From Pseudomonadota bacterium (GTDB lineage Bacteria > Myxococcota_A > Polyangia > Polyangiales > Polyangiaceae), in contig JAFAER010000090.1 in assembly GCA_023423895.1 (NCBI GenBank), positions 1 to 64,000 on the forward strand: a stretch of DNA of 64,000 bases, read 5' to 3'. Both the position numbers and the translations under genes were made by a program. The notes below the pieces were generated by a model, which was not told where the DNA came from, searched no databases, and saw only the letters and a list, made by a program, of their open reading frames with translations. Position 1 is the first letter of the stretch. Each line of letters starts with the position of its first letter. This document shows positions 19,785-28,417 of this stretch, piece by piece.

Positions 19785-20147
19785 ATGGCGCGCTCGATAG
19801 GCACGCGGACGATCGATGGCGCTCAGCAGCTCCGCTGTATGGTCGTCGGCCTGACGCGGGAACAAGAAGAAGCGTGCCGGCGCGCGATCCTGCCGATCGA
19901 GATCGTCCGCCACGACGACGTGCGCACGGCATGTGCCGCGATGTCGACGGTGCTTCCGCTGGTGGTCGTGGTCGACGAGGGCCTCCAAGACGTCGATCGC
20001 GCTGCGCTCGTCGAGCTGACGACGGCATGCGGGGCCGAGCTCGTGACGATCGATCCGGCCGCGATGGCGCGCGGGCGCGCGTTCGCGATTCAGCTCCTCG
20101 AAGCGGTCCGCGTCGCCGAGCGACGTCGGCTCGTCGCTCGCGACTGA
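19785..20147 (+). CDS. small receiver-like protein, unknown
   Basis: 120 residues with clear coding codon usage. The pattern CMVVGL, VLPLVVVVDEGL, GAELVTID, then AIQLLEAVRVAERRR, has the alternating strand-helix order of a response-regulator receiver, with VVDEG at the place of the phosphorylated Asp. It is short and lacks the usual acidic pair, so a degenerate receiver is only a suggestion. It is divergent from the kinase at 19593, about 190 bases away. Confidence 0.55.
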   Translation: MARSIGTRTIDGAQQLRCMVVGLTREQEEACRRAILPIEIVRHDDVRTACAAMSTVLPLVVVVDEGLQDVDRAALVELTTACGAELVTIDPAAMARGRAFAIQLLEAVRVAERRRLVARD

Positions 20148-20225
20148 CGAGCTGATCCGGCGCGCGCGCCGACCTTGCTTCGCGTTGCGGCACCGGACCT
20201 GCACGATCCGCGTCGGAGGAACGCG

Positions 20226-20837
20226 ATGAAGCTCTACTACGCGCCCGGGGCGTGCTCGCTCGCGCCGAACGTCGCGCTGCACGAGGCCGGCCTCCGCTTC
20301 GATCTCGTGCGCGTCGATTTCATGCGTGGCAAGACGTTGCCCGACGGGACGCCGTTCGCGCGGATCAATCCGAAGGGATACGTCCCCGCCCTCGAGCTCG
20401 ACGACGGACGCATCCTCACGGAGAACGCAGCGCTGTTGCAGTACATCGCGGACCTGCGGCCGGAGACCGGCCTCGCGCCCCGCAACGGCACCTTCGAGCG
20501 CGTGCGTCTACAGGAGTGGCTCGTCTTCATCGCGACGGAGCTTCACAAGGGCCTCTCGGCATTCTTCTCGCCGAAGGCCGACGACGCGTACAAGGCATCC
20601 GTGCGGGACCGGCTGGAGCTGCGCTTCGGTTTCGTCAGCACGACGCTCGAGGAAAGGACCTGGCTCCTCGGCGAGGACTTCAGCGTCGCCGAGGGCTACG
20701 CGCTCTACGCGCTCCGCACGTGGGAGCGGATGGTGCAGATCAACCTCGCGGACTGGCCGACGCTCGCCGCGTACCGCCATCGGATCGAGTCTCGTCCTGC
20801 GGTGCGCGCCGCGCTCGACGCGGAGGGCCTCAAGTAG
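20226..20837 (+). CDS. glutathione S-transferase
   Basis: 203 residues. An N-terminal thioredoxin-like domain begins MKLYYAPGACSLAPNVAL, the signature of bacterial beta-class enzymes (Cys near residue 10). NPKGYVPALELDDGRILTEN supplies the cis-Pro and glutathione contact. The C-terminal helical domain includes FSVAEGYALYALRTW. The enzyme conjugates or reduces electrophiles with glutathione in the cytoplasm. The start at 20226 has a strong GGAGG 6 bases upstream. It is next to an aldehyde dehydrogenase and glyoxalase I, consistent with a small aldehyde/electrophile detoxification neighbourhood. Confidence 0.9.
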   Translation: MKLYYAPGACSLAPNVALHEAGLRFDLVRVDFMRGKTLPDGTPFARINPKGYVPALELDDGRILTENAALLQYIADLRPETGLAPRNGTFERVRLQEWLVFIATELHKGLSAFFSPKADDAYKASVRDRLELRFGFVSTTLEERTWLLGEDFSVAEGYALYALRTWERMVQINLADWPTLAAYRHRIESRPAVRAALDAEGLK

Positions 20838-20888
20838 TTCGGCGGGACGGTGCGAGGACGCGTGCGAGGACGCGAGCGGGGACGGGGA

Positions 20889-22448
20889 TTAGAGGAGCTC
20901 GCGGATGCGACGGACGAAGCCGCCGCGTCCGAACACGGCGCGCATCAGGCGCATCTGCCAGCGGTACGCCTTGTTCGAGTACGGGAACCACAACACCTCG
21001 TGGGCCGGTTCGGGCAAGCGCCCGCTGAAGATCTGGCGGGCCTCCGCCATGTCGCGGAGCGCGTCGTCTCCGTGCACGCGTCCGAACCCGCTCTGCTTGA
21101 CTCCGCCGAACGGCGCTTCCGCGGCGCCGTAGTTGACGAGGACGTCGTTGACGACGACGCTGCCCGCCTCGATGCGCTGAGCGAGCCGCTTGCCCTTCTC
21201 GCGGTCCTTCGTGAACACGTAGGCGTTCAGTCCGAGGTGGGAGTCGTTCGCGAGTCGGACCGCGTCGTCTTCGGACGAGACCTTCTGGAACGGCACGATC
21301 GGTCCGAAGATCTCTTCCTTCATCACCGTCATGGTGTGGTCGCAGCCCGCGAGCACCGTCGGCTGGAAGAACTGGCCGGGCCCCGTGATCCGCTTGCCGC
21401 CGGTCACGATGCGCGCGCCCTTCTTCACGGCGTCGTCGATGTGCTTCTCGGCGATCTCGATCTGCTTCGGGAAGATGATGGCGCCGACGTCGACCGTCTC
21501 GGTGCTGGGATCGCCCTGACGTAGCTTCGACGTGAGCTCGCCCACGCGCGCGAGCAGCTTGTCGTGGATCGCCTCGTGCGCGTACACGCGCTCCACCGAG
21601 ATGCAGACCTGGCCTGCGTTCGCGAAGCCGCCGAAGACGATCGCGTTCGCGGTGCGCTCGACGTCGCAGTCGGCGCACGCGATGAGAGGAGCCTTTCCGC
21701 CGAGCTCGATGACGCAGGGGACGAGGTTGGCTCCGCATGCGGCCGCGACGCGCTTTCCCGTCTCCACGCCGCCCGTGAAGACGAGCTTCTGGATGCCGCC
21801 TTCGATGAGCGCCTGGCCGACGTCGCCGAGCCCGTGAACGACCCCGAAGAGATCTTCCGGCAGCCCGGTGGCGTCGAAGATCTCCTTTGCCTTCTGGATC
21901 GAGAGCGGCGTCACCTCGCTCGGCTTCACGACGACGGCGCTCCCCGTGACGAGCGCGGCGAAGACGTCCGCCATCGGGATGACGAACGGATAGTTCCACG
22001 GCGAGATGACGCCGACGACGCCGCGCGGAAGGTAGTGGACGACGCTCTTCTTGTGCTTCAAGAGATGAAGCGGGATCTCTCGTGCGGCGAGGATCTTCGG
22101 CGCGTTCTTGCAGTAGTACGTGAGCTGATCGACCGCGACGAGCACCTCGTGCCCGAGCGCATCGACGCGGGGCTTGCCGCACTCGCGGCTCACCACGTCG
22201 ACGATCTCGTCGGCGCGTTCGACGAGGGCGTCGCGGAATCGCATCAATCGGGCGCAGCGCTCCTCGACGGGGAGGACGCCCCAGGCGGCCTGGGCCTTCC
22301 TGGCGCGCGCGATCGTGCTCATCACGTCCTCGCGCGTGGCGATGGGGACCTCGCCGAGCAGCTCGCCGGTGGCTGGCTCCCAGCTCTTGAGCGTGCGGTG
22401 CAGGTGGCTGCCGTTGGTGCTCGTGTCGATCGGATGGAGCGCGCCCAT
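20889..22448 (-). CDS. NAD(P)+-dependent aldehyde dehydrogenase
   Basis: 519 residues of the aldehyde dehydrogenase superfamily, oxidising aldehydes to acids. Visible are PWNYP with the oxyanion Asn at about 152, FTGGVETGK (cofactor fold), general base Glu in ELGGK at about 248, and the nucleophile Cys in GQVCIS at about 282. The C-terminal YGAAEAPFGGVKQSGFGR is also typical. The start is set at ATG 22448, after CCGGGGC. The last ~30 residues are basic and hydrophobic (WQMRLMRAVFGRGGFVRRIREL), a tail seen in membrane-associated members. It converges on the glutathione S-transferase gene with ~50 bases between. Confidence 0.92.
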   Translation of the reverse strand: MGALHPIDTSTNGSHLHRTLKSWEPATGELLGEVPIATREDVMSTIARARKAQAAWGVLPVEERCARLMRFRDALVERADEIVDVVSRECGKPRVDALGHEVLVAVDQLTYYCKNAPKILAAREIPLHLLKHKKSVVHYLPRGVVGVISPWNYPFVIPMADVFAALVTGSAVVVKPSEVTPLSIQKAKEIFDATGLPEDLFGVVHGLGDVGQALIEGGIQKLVFTGGVETGKRVAAACGANLVPCVIELGGKAPLIACADCDVERTANAIVFGGFANAGQVCISVERVYAHEAIHDKLLARVGELTSKLRQGDPSTETVDVGAIIFPKQIEIAEKHIDDAVKKGARIVTGGKRITGPGQFFQPTVLAGCDHTMTVMKEEIFGPIVPFQKVSSEDDAVRLANDSHLGLNAYVFTKDREKGKRLAQRIEAGSVVVNDVLVNYGAAEAPFGGVKQSGFGRVHGDDALRDMAEARQIFSGRLPEPAHEVLWFPYSNKAYRWQMRLMRAVFGRGGFVRRIRELL

Positions 22449-22901
22449 GCCCCGGACCGTAGTCGACGAGCGGGAGGTCCGTAAACGTAGGGCCACGGTG
22501 GCTACGAACGCGCGTTCACGGCAGGTGCGCTCGGCCGCCGCCATCGCGCAGAAAACGCGAGCATCGGCGCTCTCCCAAGCGAGCTGGGCTCGCGGCACGC
22601 AGGTTGCTCGGGCTCGGCGCGAACGCGCATCACGTCGTTCCCGTGATGCGCGTCGTCGTCTCCCTCTCCCTCTTCTTCTTTGTCTTGGCTTCTCGTCTCG
22701 CTACGCGGAGGGCCTCGCCCCGCACCATCCTCAGACTCCTCAGACTCCTCAGACTCTCTCCAGACCCGAGGCCCTCCGCAGACCCGGGACCCTCCGCAGA
22801 CCAGCCGACGACGTGCCTCCAGGTCCCACGCCACCGTCGGTCGCTTCCTTTGCTTGTCGCCTTTCTTCCGTGCGAACGTACTGGCCTCGCCGAGAGGCGC
22901 G
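22449..22901. other. 453-base spacer with pyrimidine tract and 9-bp triplication
   Basis: Between the aldehyde dehydrogenase start and the glyoxalase stop. It has a CT-rich stretch (about 22655-22690) and a 9-bp unit CTCAGACTC repeated about three times (22729-22757). Open frames on both strands are low-complexity and not credible as genes. Confidence 0.6.
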
Positions 22902-23285
22902 TCAGCCCCGCTCGATGAGCTCGATCTTGTAGCCGCTCGGATCTTCGACGAACGCGATCACCGTCGTCCCGTGCTTCATCGGTCCCGGCTCGCGGACGAC
23001 TTTGTATCCGAGCGCGCGGACCTTCTCGCACGCGCCTTTGATGTCGTCCGTGCCGAGCGCGATGTGCCCGAACGCGTCGCCGAGCTCGTACTTGTCGCGT
23101 CCCCAGTTGTACGTGAGCTCGATGACGGTGTTCGTGTCCTCGTCGCCGTAGCCGATGAAGCAGAGCGTGAACTTGCCGTCGGGGTACTCCTTCTCGCGAA
23201 GGACCTTCATGCCTAGCGCCTCGGTGTAGAACTTCTTCGAAGCCTCGAGGTCGCCGACGCGCAGCATCGTGTGGAGCATTCGCAT
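22902..23285 (-). CDS. gloA: lactoylglutathione lyase (glyoxalase I)
   Basis: 127 residues, the full length of the bacterial Ni/Co-type enzyme that turns the methylglyoxal-glutathione hemithioacetal into S-lactoylglutathione. The metal ligands are visible in order: His5 in MRMLHTMLRVGDL, Glu in NTVIELTYNWG, His in GHIALG and Glu in KIELIERG. FYTEALGMKVL and EDPSGYKIEL are family signatures. An upstream in-frame Leu/Met start would add 11 Arg-rich residues and is unlikely. It fits with the nearby glutathione transferase and aldehyde dehydrogenase. Confidence 0.95.
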   Translation of the reverse strand: MRMLHTMLRVGDLEASKKFYTEALGMKVLREKEYPDGKFTLCFIGYGDEDTNTVIELTYNWGRDKYELGDAFGHIALGTDDIKGACEKVRALGYKVVREPGPMKHGTTVIAFVEDPSGYKIELIERG

Positions 23286-23632
23286 GGCGGCGAGCCTAGC
23301 GCGGCGTCGGGCGAGCACGCACCGCGCTCATGGAAAATGAGGAGGAAGAAGAGGAGGGGAGCGCGTCACCGTGCGCGCCGCGCGAGGCGGCGCGACGGGC
23401 GACACGCGCGTCGGGCCACGTCCCGCCCCAGCGACGAGCGACCCCATCGAACCAGCCGCGCCGACGACCGCGCCGTGAGCGGAGCGCGCCGTTTTCTCCA
23501 GGGCGCCATCGCTTTGCCACGGAGCGCCGGTCGGGCATGGCGCGCATATCCCACCCAGGGAGGAGACGTCGGCACGAGGGCTGAACGTCCGTCTCCACAC
23601 CGTCCCTTCAGCGACCGAGGCACGGGCTCGAT
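23286..23632. other. 347-base spacer, nothing recognised
   Basis: It lies between the divergent glyoxalase and kinase genes and should hold both promoters. I see no convincing boxes, hairpins or small genes. Confidence 0.45.
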
Positions 23633-25837
23633 GTGCCCAAGTGCTGTAAACTTCATGTCGTGGCGGAGGTGGTCCCCTCGGACGAGCTGACGGACGAGCC
23701 GTCGGATTTCGGCTCGCTACGGCCAGGCACACGCCTCGGCCGCTACGAGCTGCTCGTGCCGATTGCGCGCGGGGGAATGGCGCGCGTCTGGGCGGCTCGT
23801 CAGCACGGACAGCGAGGCTTTCAGAAGCTCGTCGCCATCAAGACGATCCTTCCTCATCTCGCCGAAGAGCCCGAATTCGAGCGGATGTTCCTCGACGAGG
23901 CGCGCATCGCGTCCGGCGTCCACCATCCGAACGTCTGCGAGATCTACGAGCTCGGCGAGGACAAGCGGACGCTCTATCTCGCGATGGAGTGGGTGAACGG
24001 CGACTCGCTCTCGCGCGTGCTCCGCGCGTCCGGCAAGACCGAGGCGTTCGATGCGCGCGTCGTGGCACGTATCGTCGCCGACGCGTGCGCCGGCGTGCAT
24101 GCGGCCCACGAGCTCGCCGACGACGACGGGCAGCCGCTCGGGGTCGTGCATCGCGACATGTCCCCTCACAACGTCCTTCTGACGGCCGATGGCGTCACGA
24201 AGGTCTGTGATTTCGGCGTGGCGAAGGCCCTCGGCCAGCTCCACGAGCAGACGAGCGCGGGCCAGCTCAAAGGCAAGATCAGTTACATGTCGCCGGAGCA
24301 GGTCACCGGCGCGCCGATCGATCGGCGGAGCGACGTCTTTTCGCTCGGGTGCGTGCTCTACGAGGCCACCACCGGCGTGCGTCCGTTCAAGGGCGATCGC
24401 GATCACATGATCATGCACGCGATCTTGAGCGGGAACGTCGACCCGCCGTCGAGCATCGTCCGGAGCTATCCGCCGGAGCTCGAACGGATCGTCATGCGTG
24501 CGCTCGCGCACCAGCCGATCCTTCGCTACCCGACCGCCGAGCGGATGCGCTTCGCGCTCGAGGAGTTCCTGACGAAGGGCCAGCTCGTGACGCAGTCGAA
24601 CGTCGCGCAGGTCGTCCGGGCGCGCCTCAGCGAGCAGCTCGAGCGGCGAAAGGAGCGCATCAAACAAGCCTCCTCGGTCGCGGAGCACGGAGCTTGGGAT
24701 CCGTCGAACACCGGCTCGTCGCGCGATGCGCTCGATCACCGCTCCGGCGTGAAGCCAGCACGCCCGGTCATGCCCCCCGGCCCCGGCGGGATGGCATCAT
24801 CCCCGCCGCCGGCCTCGCAGATGCAGTTGACGCCGTCGCCCTTCGGTTCGTCGAGACCCAGCAAGCCGAGCGTCGTCCCCGTGATCGAGATGTCGAGCGA
24901 GGTGCTCGAGAGCGAAGCGACGTCGTATGGCCAGGGGCTGTTGGGCCAGTCGGGCCAGTCGGGCCAGTCGGGCCAGTCGGGCCAGGTGAGCGCCTCGACG
25001 AGCCCGCCATTGCCCTCTGCGCCGAGCACGGTCGGCGCTCCGACGCACACGCTTCCGATCGGACCTGGCGGGATCCTCTCGCCGTTCCACACGACCCCGA
25101 GCGACCAGAGCCAGAGCGGCCAGTCGAACCCAGGGCGTAGCGCGCCGGGCGACTGGTCGAGCCCCGGTCACGTTCCGGTCCCCATCCAGACGCCGCACAC
25201 GGTCCCGCCGCCGTCCGGGAATCCGTACGGCACGACGACGATCTACGACGTTGCCGGTCCGATCCCGCCGGAGATGCTCGGCGACGCTCAGCCGCCTGCC
25301 GGCGCCGGTCAATACGCGCTTGCGGCGTTGGTCGGGTTGCTCATCGCCGTCGTGATCGGCGGCGGCGGCTTCTTCATCTGGCAAACGCGAACGACGCACG
25401 ATGTGTCGACGCCCGCGGTCGCGTTGCCCGCCGCTCCGGCGCCATCCGAGACGATCGCGAGCGCAGCGCCAGCGCCGGCGATGCCGCCCGAGATCGTGCT
25501 CCAGACCACGCCTGCCGATGCTGCCGTCGTCGTCGACGGAAAAGAGCTGCCGGTCGACCAGCGATCGATCCGCCGGCCGGACACGGGCCGGACGATCACG
25601 GTCGTTCTCCGCGCGAGCGGATACGAGGAGACGAGCGTCGTCGTCGATCACCTCACCGCAACGCCGCTCGACGTGATGCTCAAGCCCGTTCTGGAGCTCG
25701 ATGCGCCGGATCCTGCCGAGCCGGCGTCCTCCGCGGGCGCGTCCGCATCCGCCGTCGCGCCGCCGCCCACGTCCTCGGCTGCAAAGCCGAAGACGAAGCC
25801 GAAAGATACGAATGTGCTGCCCGACAACCCGTATTGA
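23633..25837 (+). CDS. membrane Ser/Thr protein kinase with PEGA-like external domain
   Basis: 734 residues from a GTG start. The kinase domain is about 37-310: RGGMARVWAA, Lys at about 70 in VAIK, HRDMSPHN at 173-180, DFG at 193-195 and ISYMSPEQ. A long Pro/Ser/Gln/Gly linker carries four GQS tripeptide repeats (bases 24943-24985). One transmembrane helix lies near 562-584 (ALAALVGLLIAVVIGGGGFFIW), then an external PEGA-like domain (PPEIVLQTTPADAAVVVDGKEL, about 620-690) and a Pro/Lys tail. Such kinases carry an envelope-side module joined to a cytoplasmic kinase. The next gene also contains a PEGA-like segment. Confidence 0.9.
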   Translation: MPKCCKLHVVAEVVPSDELTDEPSDFGSLRPGTRLGRYELLVPIARGGMARVWAARQHGQRGFQKLVAIKTILPHLAEEPEFERMFLDEARIASGVHHPNVCEIYELGEDKRTLYLAMEWVNGDSLSRVLRASGKTEAFDARVVARIVADACAGVHAAHELADDDGQPLGVVHRDMSPHNVLLTADGVTKVCDFGVAKALGQLHEQTSAGQLKGKISYMSPEQVTGAPIDRRSDVFSLGCVLYEATTGVRPFKGDRDHMIMHAILSGNVDPPSSIVRSYPPELERIVMRALAHQPILRYPTAERMRFALEEFLTKGQLVTQSNVAQVVRARLSEQLERRKERIKQASSVAEHGAWDPSNTGSSRDALDHRSGVKPARPVMPPGPGGMASSPPPASQMQLTPSPFGSSRPSKPSVVPVIEMSSEVLESEATSYGQGLLGQSGQSGQSGQSGQVSASTSPPLPSAPSTVGAPTHTLPIGPGGILSPFHTTPSDQSQSGQSNPGRSAPGDWSSPGHVPVPIQTPHTVPPPSGNPYGTTTIYDVAGPIPPEMLGDAQPPAGAGQYALAALVGLLIAVVIGGGGFFIWQTRTTHDVSTPAVALPAAPAPSETIASAAPAPAMPPEIVLQTTPADAAVVVDGKELPVDQRSIRRPDTGRTITVVLRASGYEETSVVVDHLTATPLDVMLKPVLELDAPDPAEPASSAGASASAVAPPPTSSAAKPKTKPKDTNVLPDNPY
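24943..24985. repeat. 9-bp tandem repeat (GGGCCAGTC), about 4.8 copies
   Basis: In frame within the kinase gene, encoding repeated Gly-Gln-Ser in the juxtamembrane linker. All full copies are identical. Confidence 0.9.
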
Positions 25838-25942
25838 CCTGCAGGATGCGCTGCAGGATGACTTGCACGACGAGCGCCTGGTTGCTCGCGTTCATCTCAG
25901 CGAATTGATCCGCGTGCGCGATTTCGCTCTACACTGGCAACC

Positions 25943-26899
25943 ATGAAGCGAAGCGCGCAGGGCCTCGCGTTCGCGTTTGCGCTCGCCGTGGCGGGCGCCT
26001 CCGGGACTGCACGTGCAGATGATCCTCCCGCGGCCGACTCGGCGGCGGAGGCTCGGCAGCAGTACGGGATGGGGACGCAGGCATTCAAGGAGAAGCGCTA
26101 CTCGGAGGCCGCGCTGCACTTCGAGGCGGCCGCGGCGTTCAAGGCGAACGCGATCGCGCTCTACACCGCGGCGCTCGCGTGGGATCTCGCGTCGCGACCC
26201 GAGCGCGCGGCCGATGCGTACGCGCGCTCGCTCGACGTTCCCGGGCTCGACGCGAAGCAGACGACCATCGCGAAGGATCGCGTGTCTGCTCTCGAGAAGA
26301 GCCTCGGCACCGCCATCGTCACGGCGCCGGAGGGGTGGAAGGTGCAGCTCGACACGCTGACCGAGGTCCCTGCGCCTGCCCGTCTGCATGCTCCGCCCGG
26401 TGTGCACACGCTCACGATGCGGATCCCGAACCGGCCGATCGAGCGTCGTGATGTGACCCTCGAGGCGGGCAAAGCGACGACCGTCGAGCTGAAGGACGAG
26501 CCGAAGCCTGCGCCGAAGGTCGATCCCGAGCCCGAGATCGAGAAGCCTTCGCCAGCGCCGGTCGAGCCGACACCTGGGCGCGTTCGCGAGCCGTTCTGGA
26601 CCACGCTGCGCGTCGTCGGCGTCGGTGTGGCGAGCGTCGGCGTCGCTGCTCTCGGCGCAGGCGCCATCCTCGGCACGAGCGCGAACGGCGCGAAGGACGC
26701 ATACGACGCCGCTCCGACGCGCGCCGCGTTCGATCACGCCTCGTCGCTCCAGACGTGGACGAACGTGGCGCTCATCAGCGGCGCTCTGCTCGTCGCCGGC
26801 GGCGTGGTCCTCGTCGTTCTTCCCGTCAGCGATCGACCCGAAGGGCGCGTGAAGGTCGGCGCGGCTCCGGGCGGCGTCGTCCTCGGAGGCACGTTCTAG
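25943..26899 (+). CDS. exported TPR/PEGA-like membrane protein
   Basis: 318 residues. Signal peptide (LAFAFALAVAGASGTARADD); a TPR-like pair of helices at about 37-115 (QYGMGTQAFKEKRYSEAALHFE); a PEGA-like beta segment at about 122-185 (GWKVQLDTL, PPGVHTLTMRIPN); a Pro/Glu/Lys linker; then two hydrophobic helices near the C-terminus (VVGVGVASVGVAALGAGAIL and VALISGALLVAGGVVLVVL). It follows the PEGA kinase by about 100 bases on the same strand and may be a partner in the envelope. It is followed after 1 base by the lipoprotein gene, so the two are coupled. Confidence 0.72.
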   Translation: MKRSAQGLAFAFALAVAGASGTARADDPPAADSAAEARQQYGMGTQAFKEKRYSEAALHFEAAAAFKANAIALYTAALAWDLASRPERAADAYARSLDVPGLDAKQTTIAKDRVSALEKSLGTAIVTAPEGWKVQLDTLTEVPAPARLHAPPGVHTLTMRIPNRPIERRDVTLEAGKATTVELKDEPKPAPKVDPEPEIEKPSPAPVEPTPGRVREPFWTTLRVVGVGVASVGVAALGAGAILGTSANGAKDAYDAAPTRAAFDHASSLQTWTNVALISGALLVAGGVVLVVLPVSDRPEGRVKVGAAPGGVVLGGTF

Positions 26900-26900
26900 G

Positions 26901-28385
26901 ATGAAGGCACGCAAAGGTGGCAGGGGATGGAGGAGCGCGGTCTGCCTCGGCGCCCTTTTCGTCCTCGGAGCGGCCGCGAGCTGCTCGCTCGATCTCGACG
27001 AGTCGCTGATCGGACAAGGTGGCGGCGACGGCGGCGGCGCGGATCAATCCGTCACGCCCGACGTCGACGGTGGTGTCGATACGGGCATTCCGAGCGGCCC
27101 CGACGCCTCGGCCTGCACGAGCGACGACGCGTGCACGACCAATCACGGCTGCCTGAAAGGCAAGTGCGACCTCGCACGAAAGAGCTGCACGTACGAGGTA
27201 TGCCGGCCCTCTGCCTGCAACGCATCCGCGTGCAACCAGGACACGCGCACGTGCGAGGCGCCTGCTCCGTACACGTACGGCGCCACGCAGTTCAACGTCG
27301 GCGCGCCGCTCGCTTGTGGCAAGTGCGCCGCGGCGATCCATCCGTGGCTGTTCCTGCTCACGCCCACGGGCGCCGTCGCGTTCAACGTGTCGAACCCGGC
27401 GAACCCGAATCCGCCGCAGGCTCCGATCGTCGGCCTCGGCTTCGTTCCGACCACGCTCGTCCAGAGCGGCAGCCGTGTGTGGATGCTGGGTGGGATCGTC
27501 GGCGGCGGACCGAGCCGCATCCAGCTCGCGTACGTCGATGCACCGGCAGACCCGTTCACGACGAAGATCACGGCGCACACGGTGCTCGCGAGCTACAACC
27601 GCCCGAGCGAAGGCACGTACCTGTTCGCGCGCGGCGGCGACTCCGCCCTGCTCGTCGGGAACGTCCCGCAGTTCCCGGCAACGGCGCTCGAGGCGCCGCT
27701 CGCCGAGCCCGCTGCGCTGTCGGCGACGCCGGTGCTCGCTCCGCAGAGCTTCGGTCCGAGCGCCGTCAGCGGCAAACGCCTGCTCATGAGCGCGGTCCTC
27801 GATCAGTCGGCGCAGTTCGCGCTCGTCGACGAAGCGGGCTCGCCGAACCCGACGACGAACGCGGTCGTCACCCTCAGCGATGCCGGGCTGGCGAGCGTCC
27901 ACCGGACGTTCGCGCAGAGCCCGGACGGCGCGATCTTCTGGGCGACCGGCGTTCACGAGGCCGTGCCCGCAGGCGGCGTGGTCACGCGGGCGGCGCGCGG
28001 CTACTTCCTCGTGCCGAACGAGGCCGGGCCGATCGAAGGAAACGTCGGCGTCGATCTCGAGCTCTACAACGCCCAGCCCGTCGGCGCGAACGCGCCGATC
28101 TTCGGCAATCAGGCCTCTGCCGCGATGCTCGACGCGAAGACGGCGATGGTCGCGATGCAAGCGCACGAGAACGACCAGCAGACGGCCGTGCAGTTCGTCA
28201 CGCGCGAGCCGCTCGGCTTGATCAAGGAGCCTGGTGGCGGACCGCGGCGGCAGCTCTTGCCCGTGCCGATCGGCGCGATCGTTGCCGCCACGGCGAGCAA
28301 CGGCGTCGGATATCTCGTCGAGAACGTCGGCGGGCCGACGCCGACGTCCACCGTCTACGTGTTCGATCCAAAGTGCGCGCCGTGA
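26901..28385 (+). CDS. large lipoprotein with Cys-rich N-terminus and propeller-like body
   Basis: 494 residues. A signal with lipobox (LFVLGAAASC) is followed by a Gly/Asp-rich tether, a Cys-rich stretch (CTSDDACTTNHGCLKGKC, CRPSACNASACNQDTRTC) like the short disulphide modules common in myxobacterial surface proteins, then ~370 residues of repeated beta strands that look like a propeller (TTLVQSGSRVWMLGG, YLFARGGDSALLVGN). Its start is 1 base after the previous stop. Function unknown; predicted to be on the cell envelope. Confidence 0.7.
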   Translation: MKARKGGRGWRSAVCLGALFVLGAAASCSLDLDESLIGQGGGDGGGADQSVTPDVDGGVDTGIPSGPDASACTSDDACTTNHGCLKGKCDLARKSCTYEVCRPSACNASACNQDTRTCEAPAPYTYGATQFNVGAPLACGKCAAAIHPWLFLLTPTGAVAFNVSNPANPNPPQAPIVGLGFVPTTLVQSGSRVWMLGGIVGGGPSRIQLAYVDAPADPFTTKITAHTVLASYNRPSEGTYLFARGGDSALLVGNVPQFPATALEAPLAEPAALSATPVLAPQSFGPSAVSGKRLLMSAVLDQSAQFALVDEAGSPNPTTNAVVTLSDAGLASVHRTFAQSPDGAIFWATGVHEAVPAGGVVTRAARGYFLVPNEAGPIEGNVGVDLELYNAQPVGANAPIFGNQASAAMLDAKTAMVAMQAHENDQQTAVQFVTREPLGLIKEPGGGPRRQLLPVPIGAIVAATASNGVGYLVENVGGPTPTSTVYVFDPKCAP

Positions 28386-28417
28386 TCGCGTAGCGAACGG
28401 GCCGCGCTCGTCGACTC

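Noticed and set aside
22604..22918. Possible small exported protein with Leu-rich repeats
   Set aside because: Arises from a pyrimidine tract and a 9-bp repeat; no ribosome site and no natural composition after the hydrophobic stretch.
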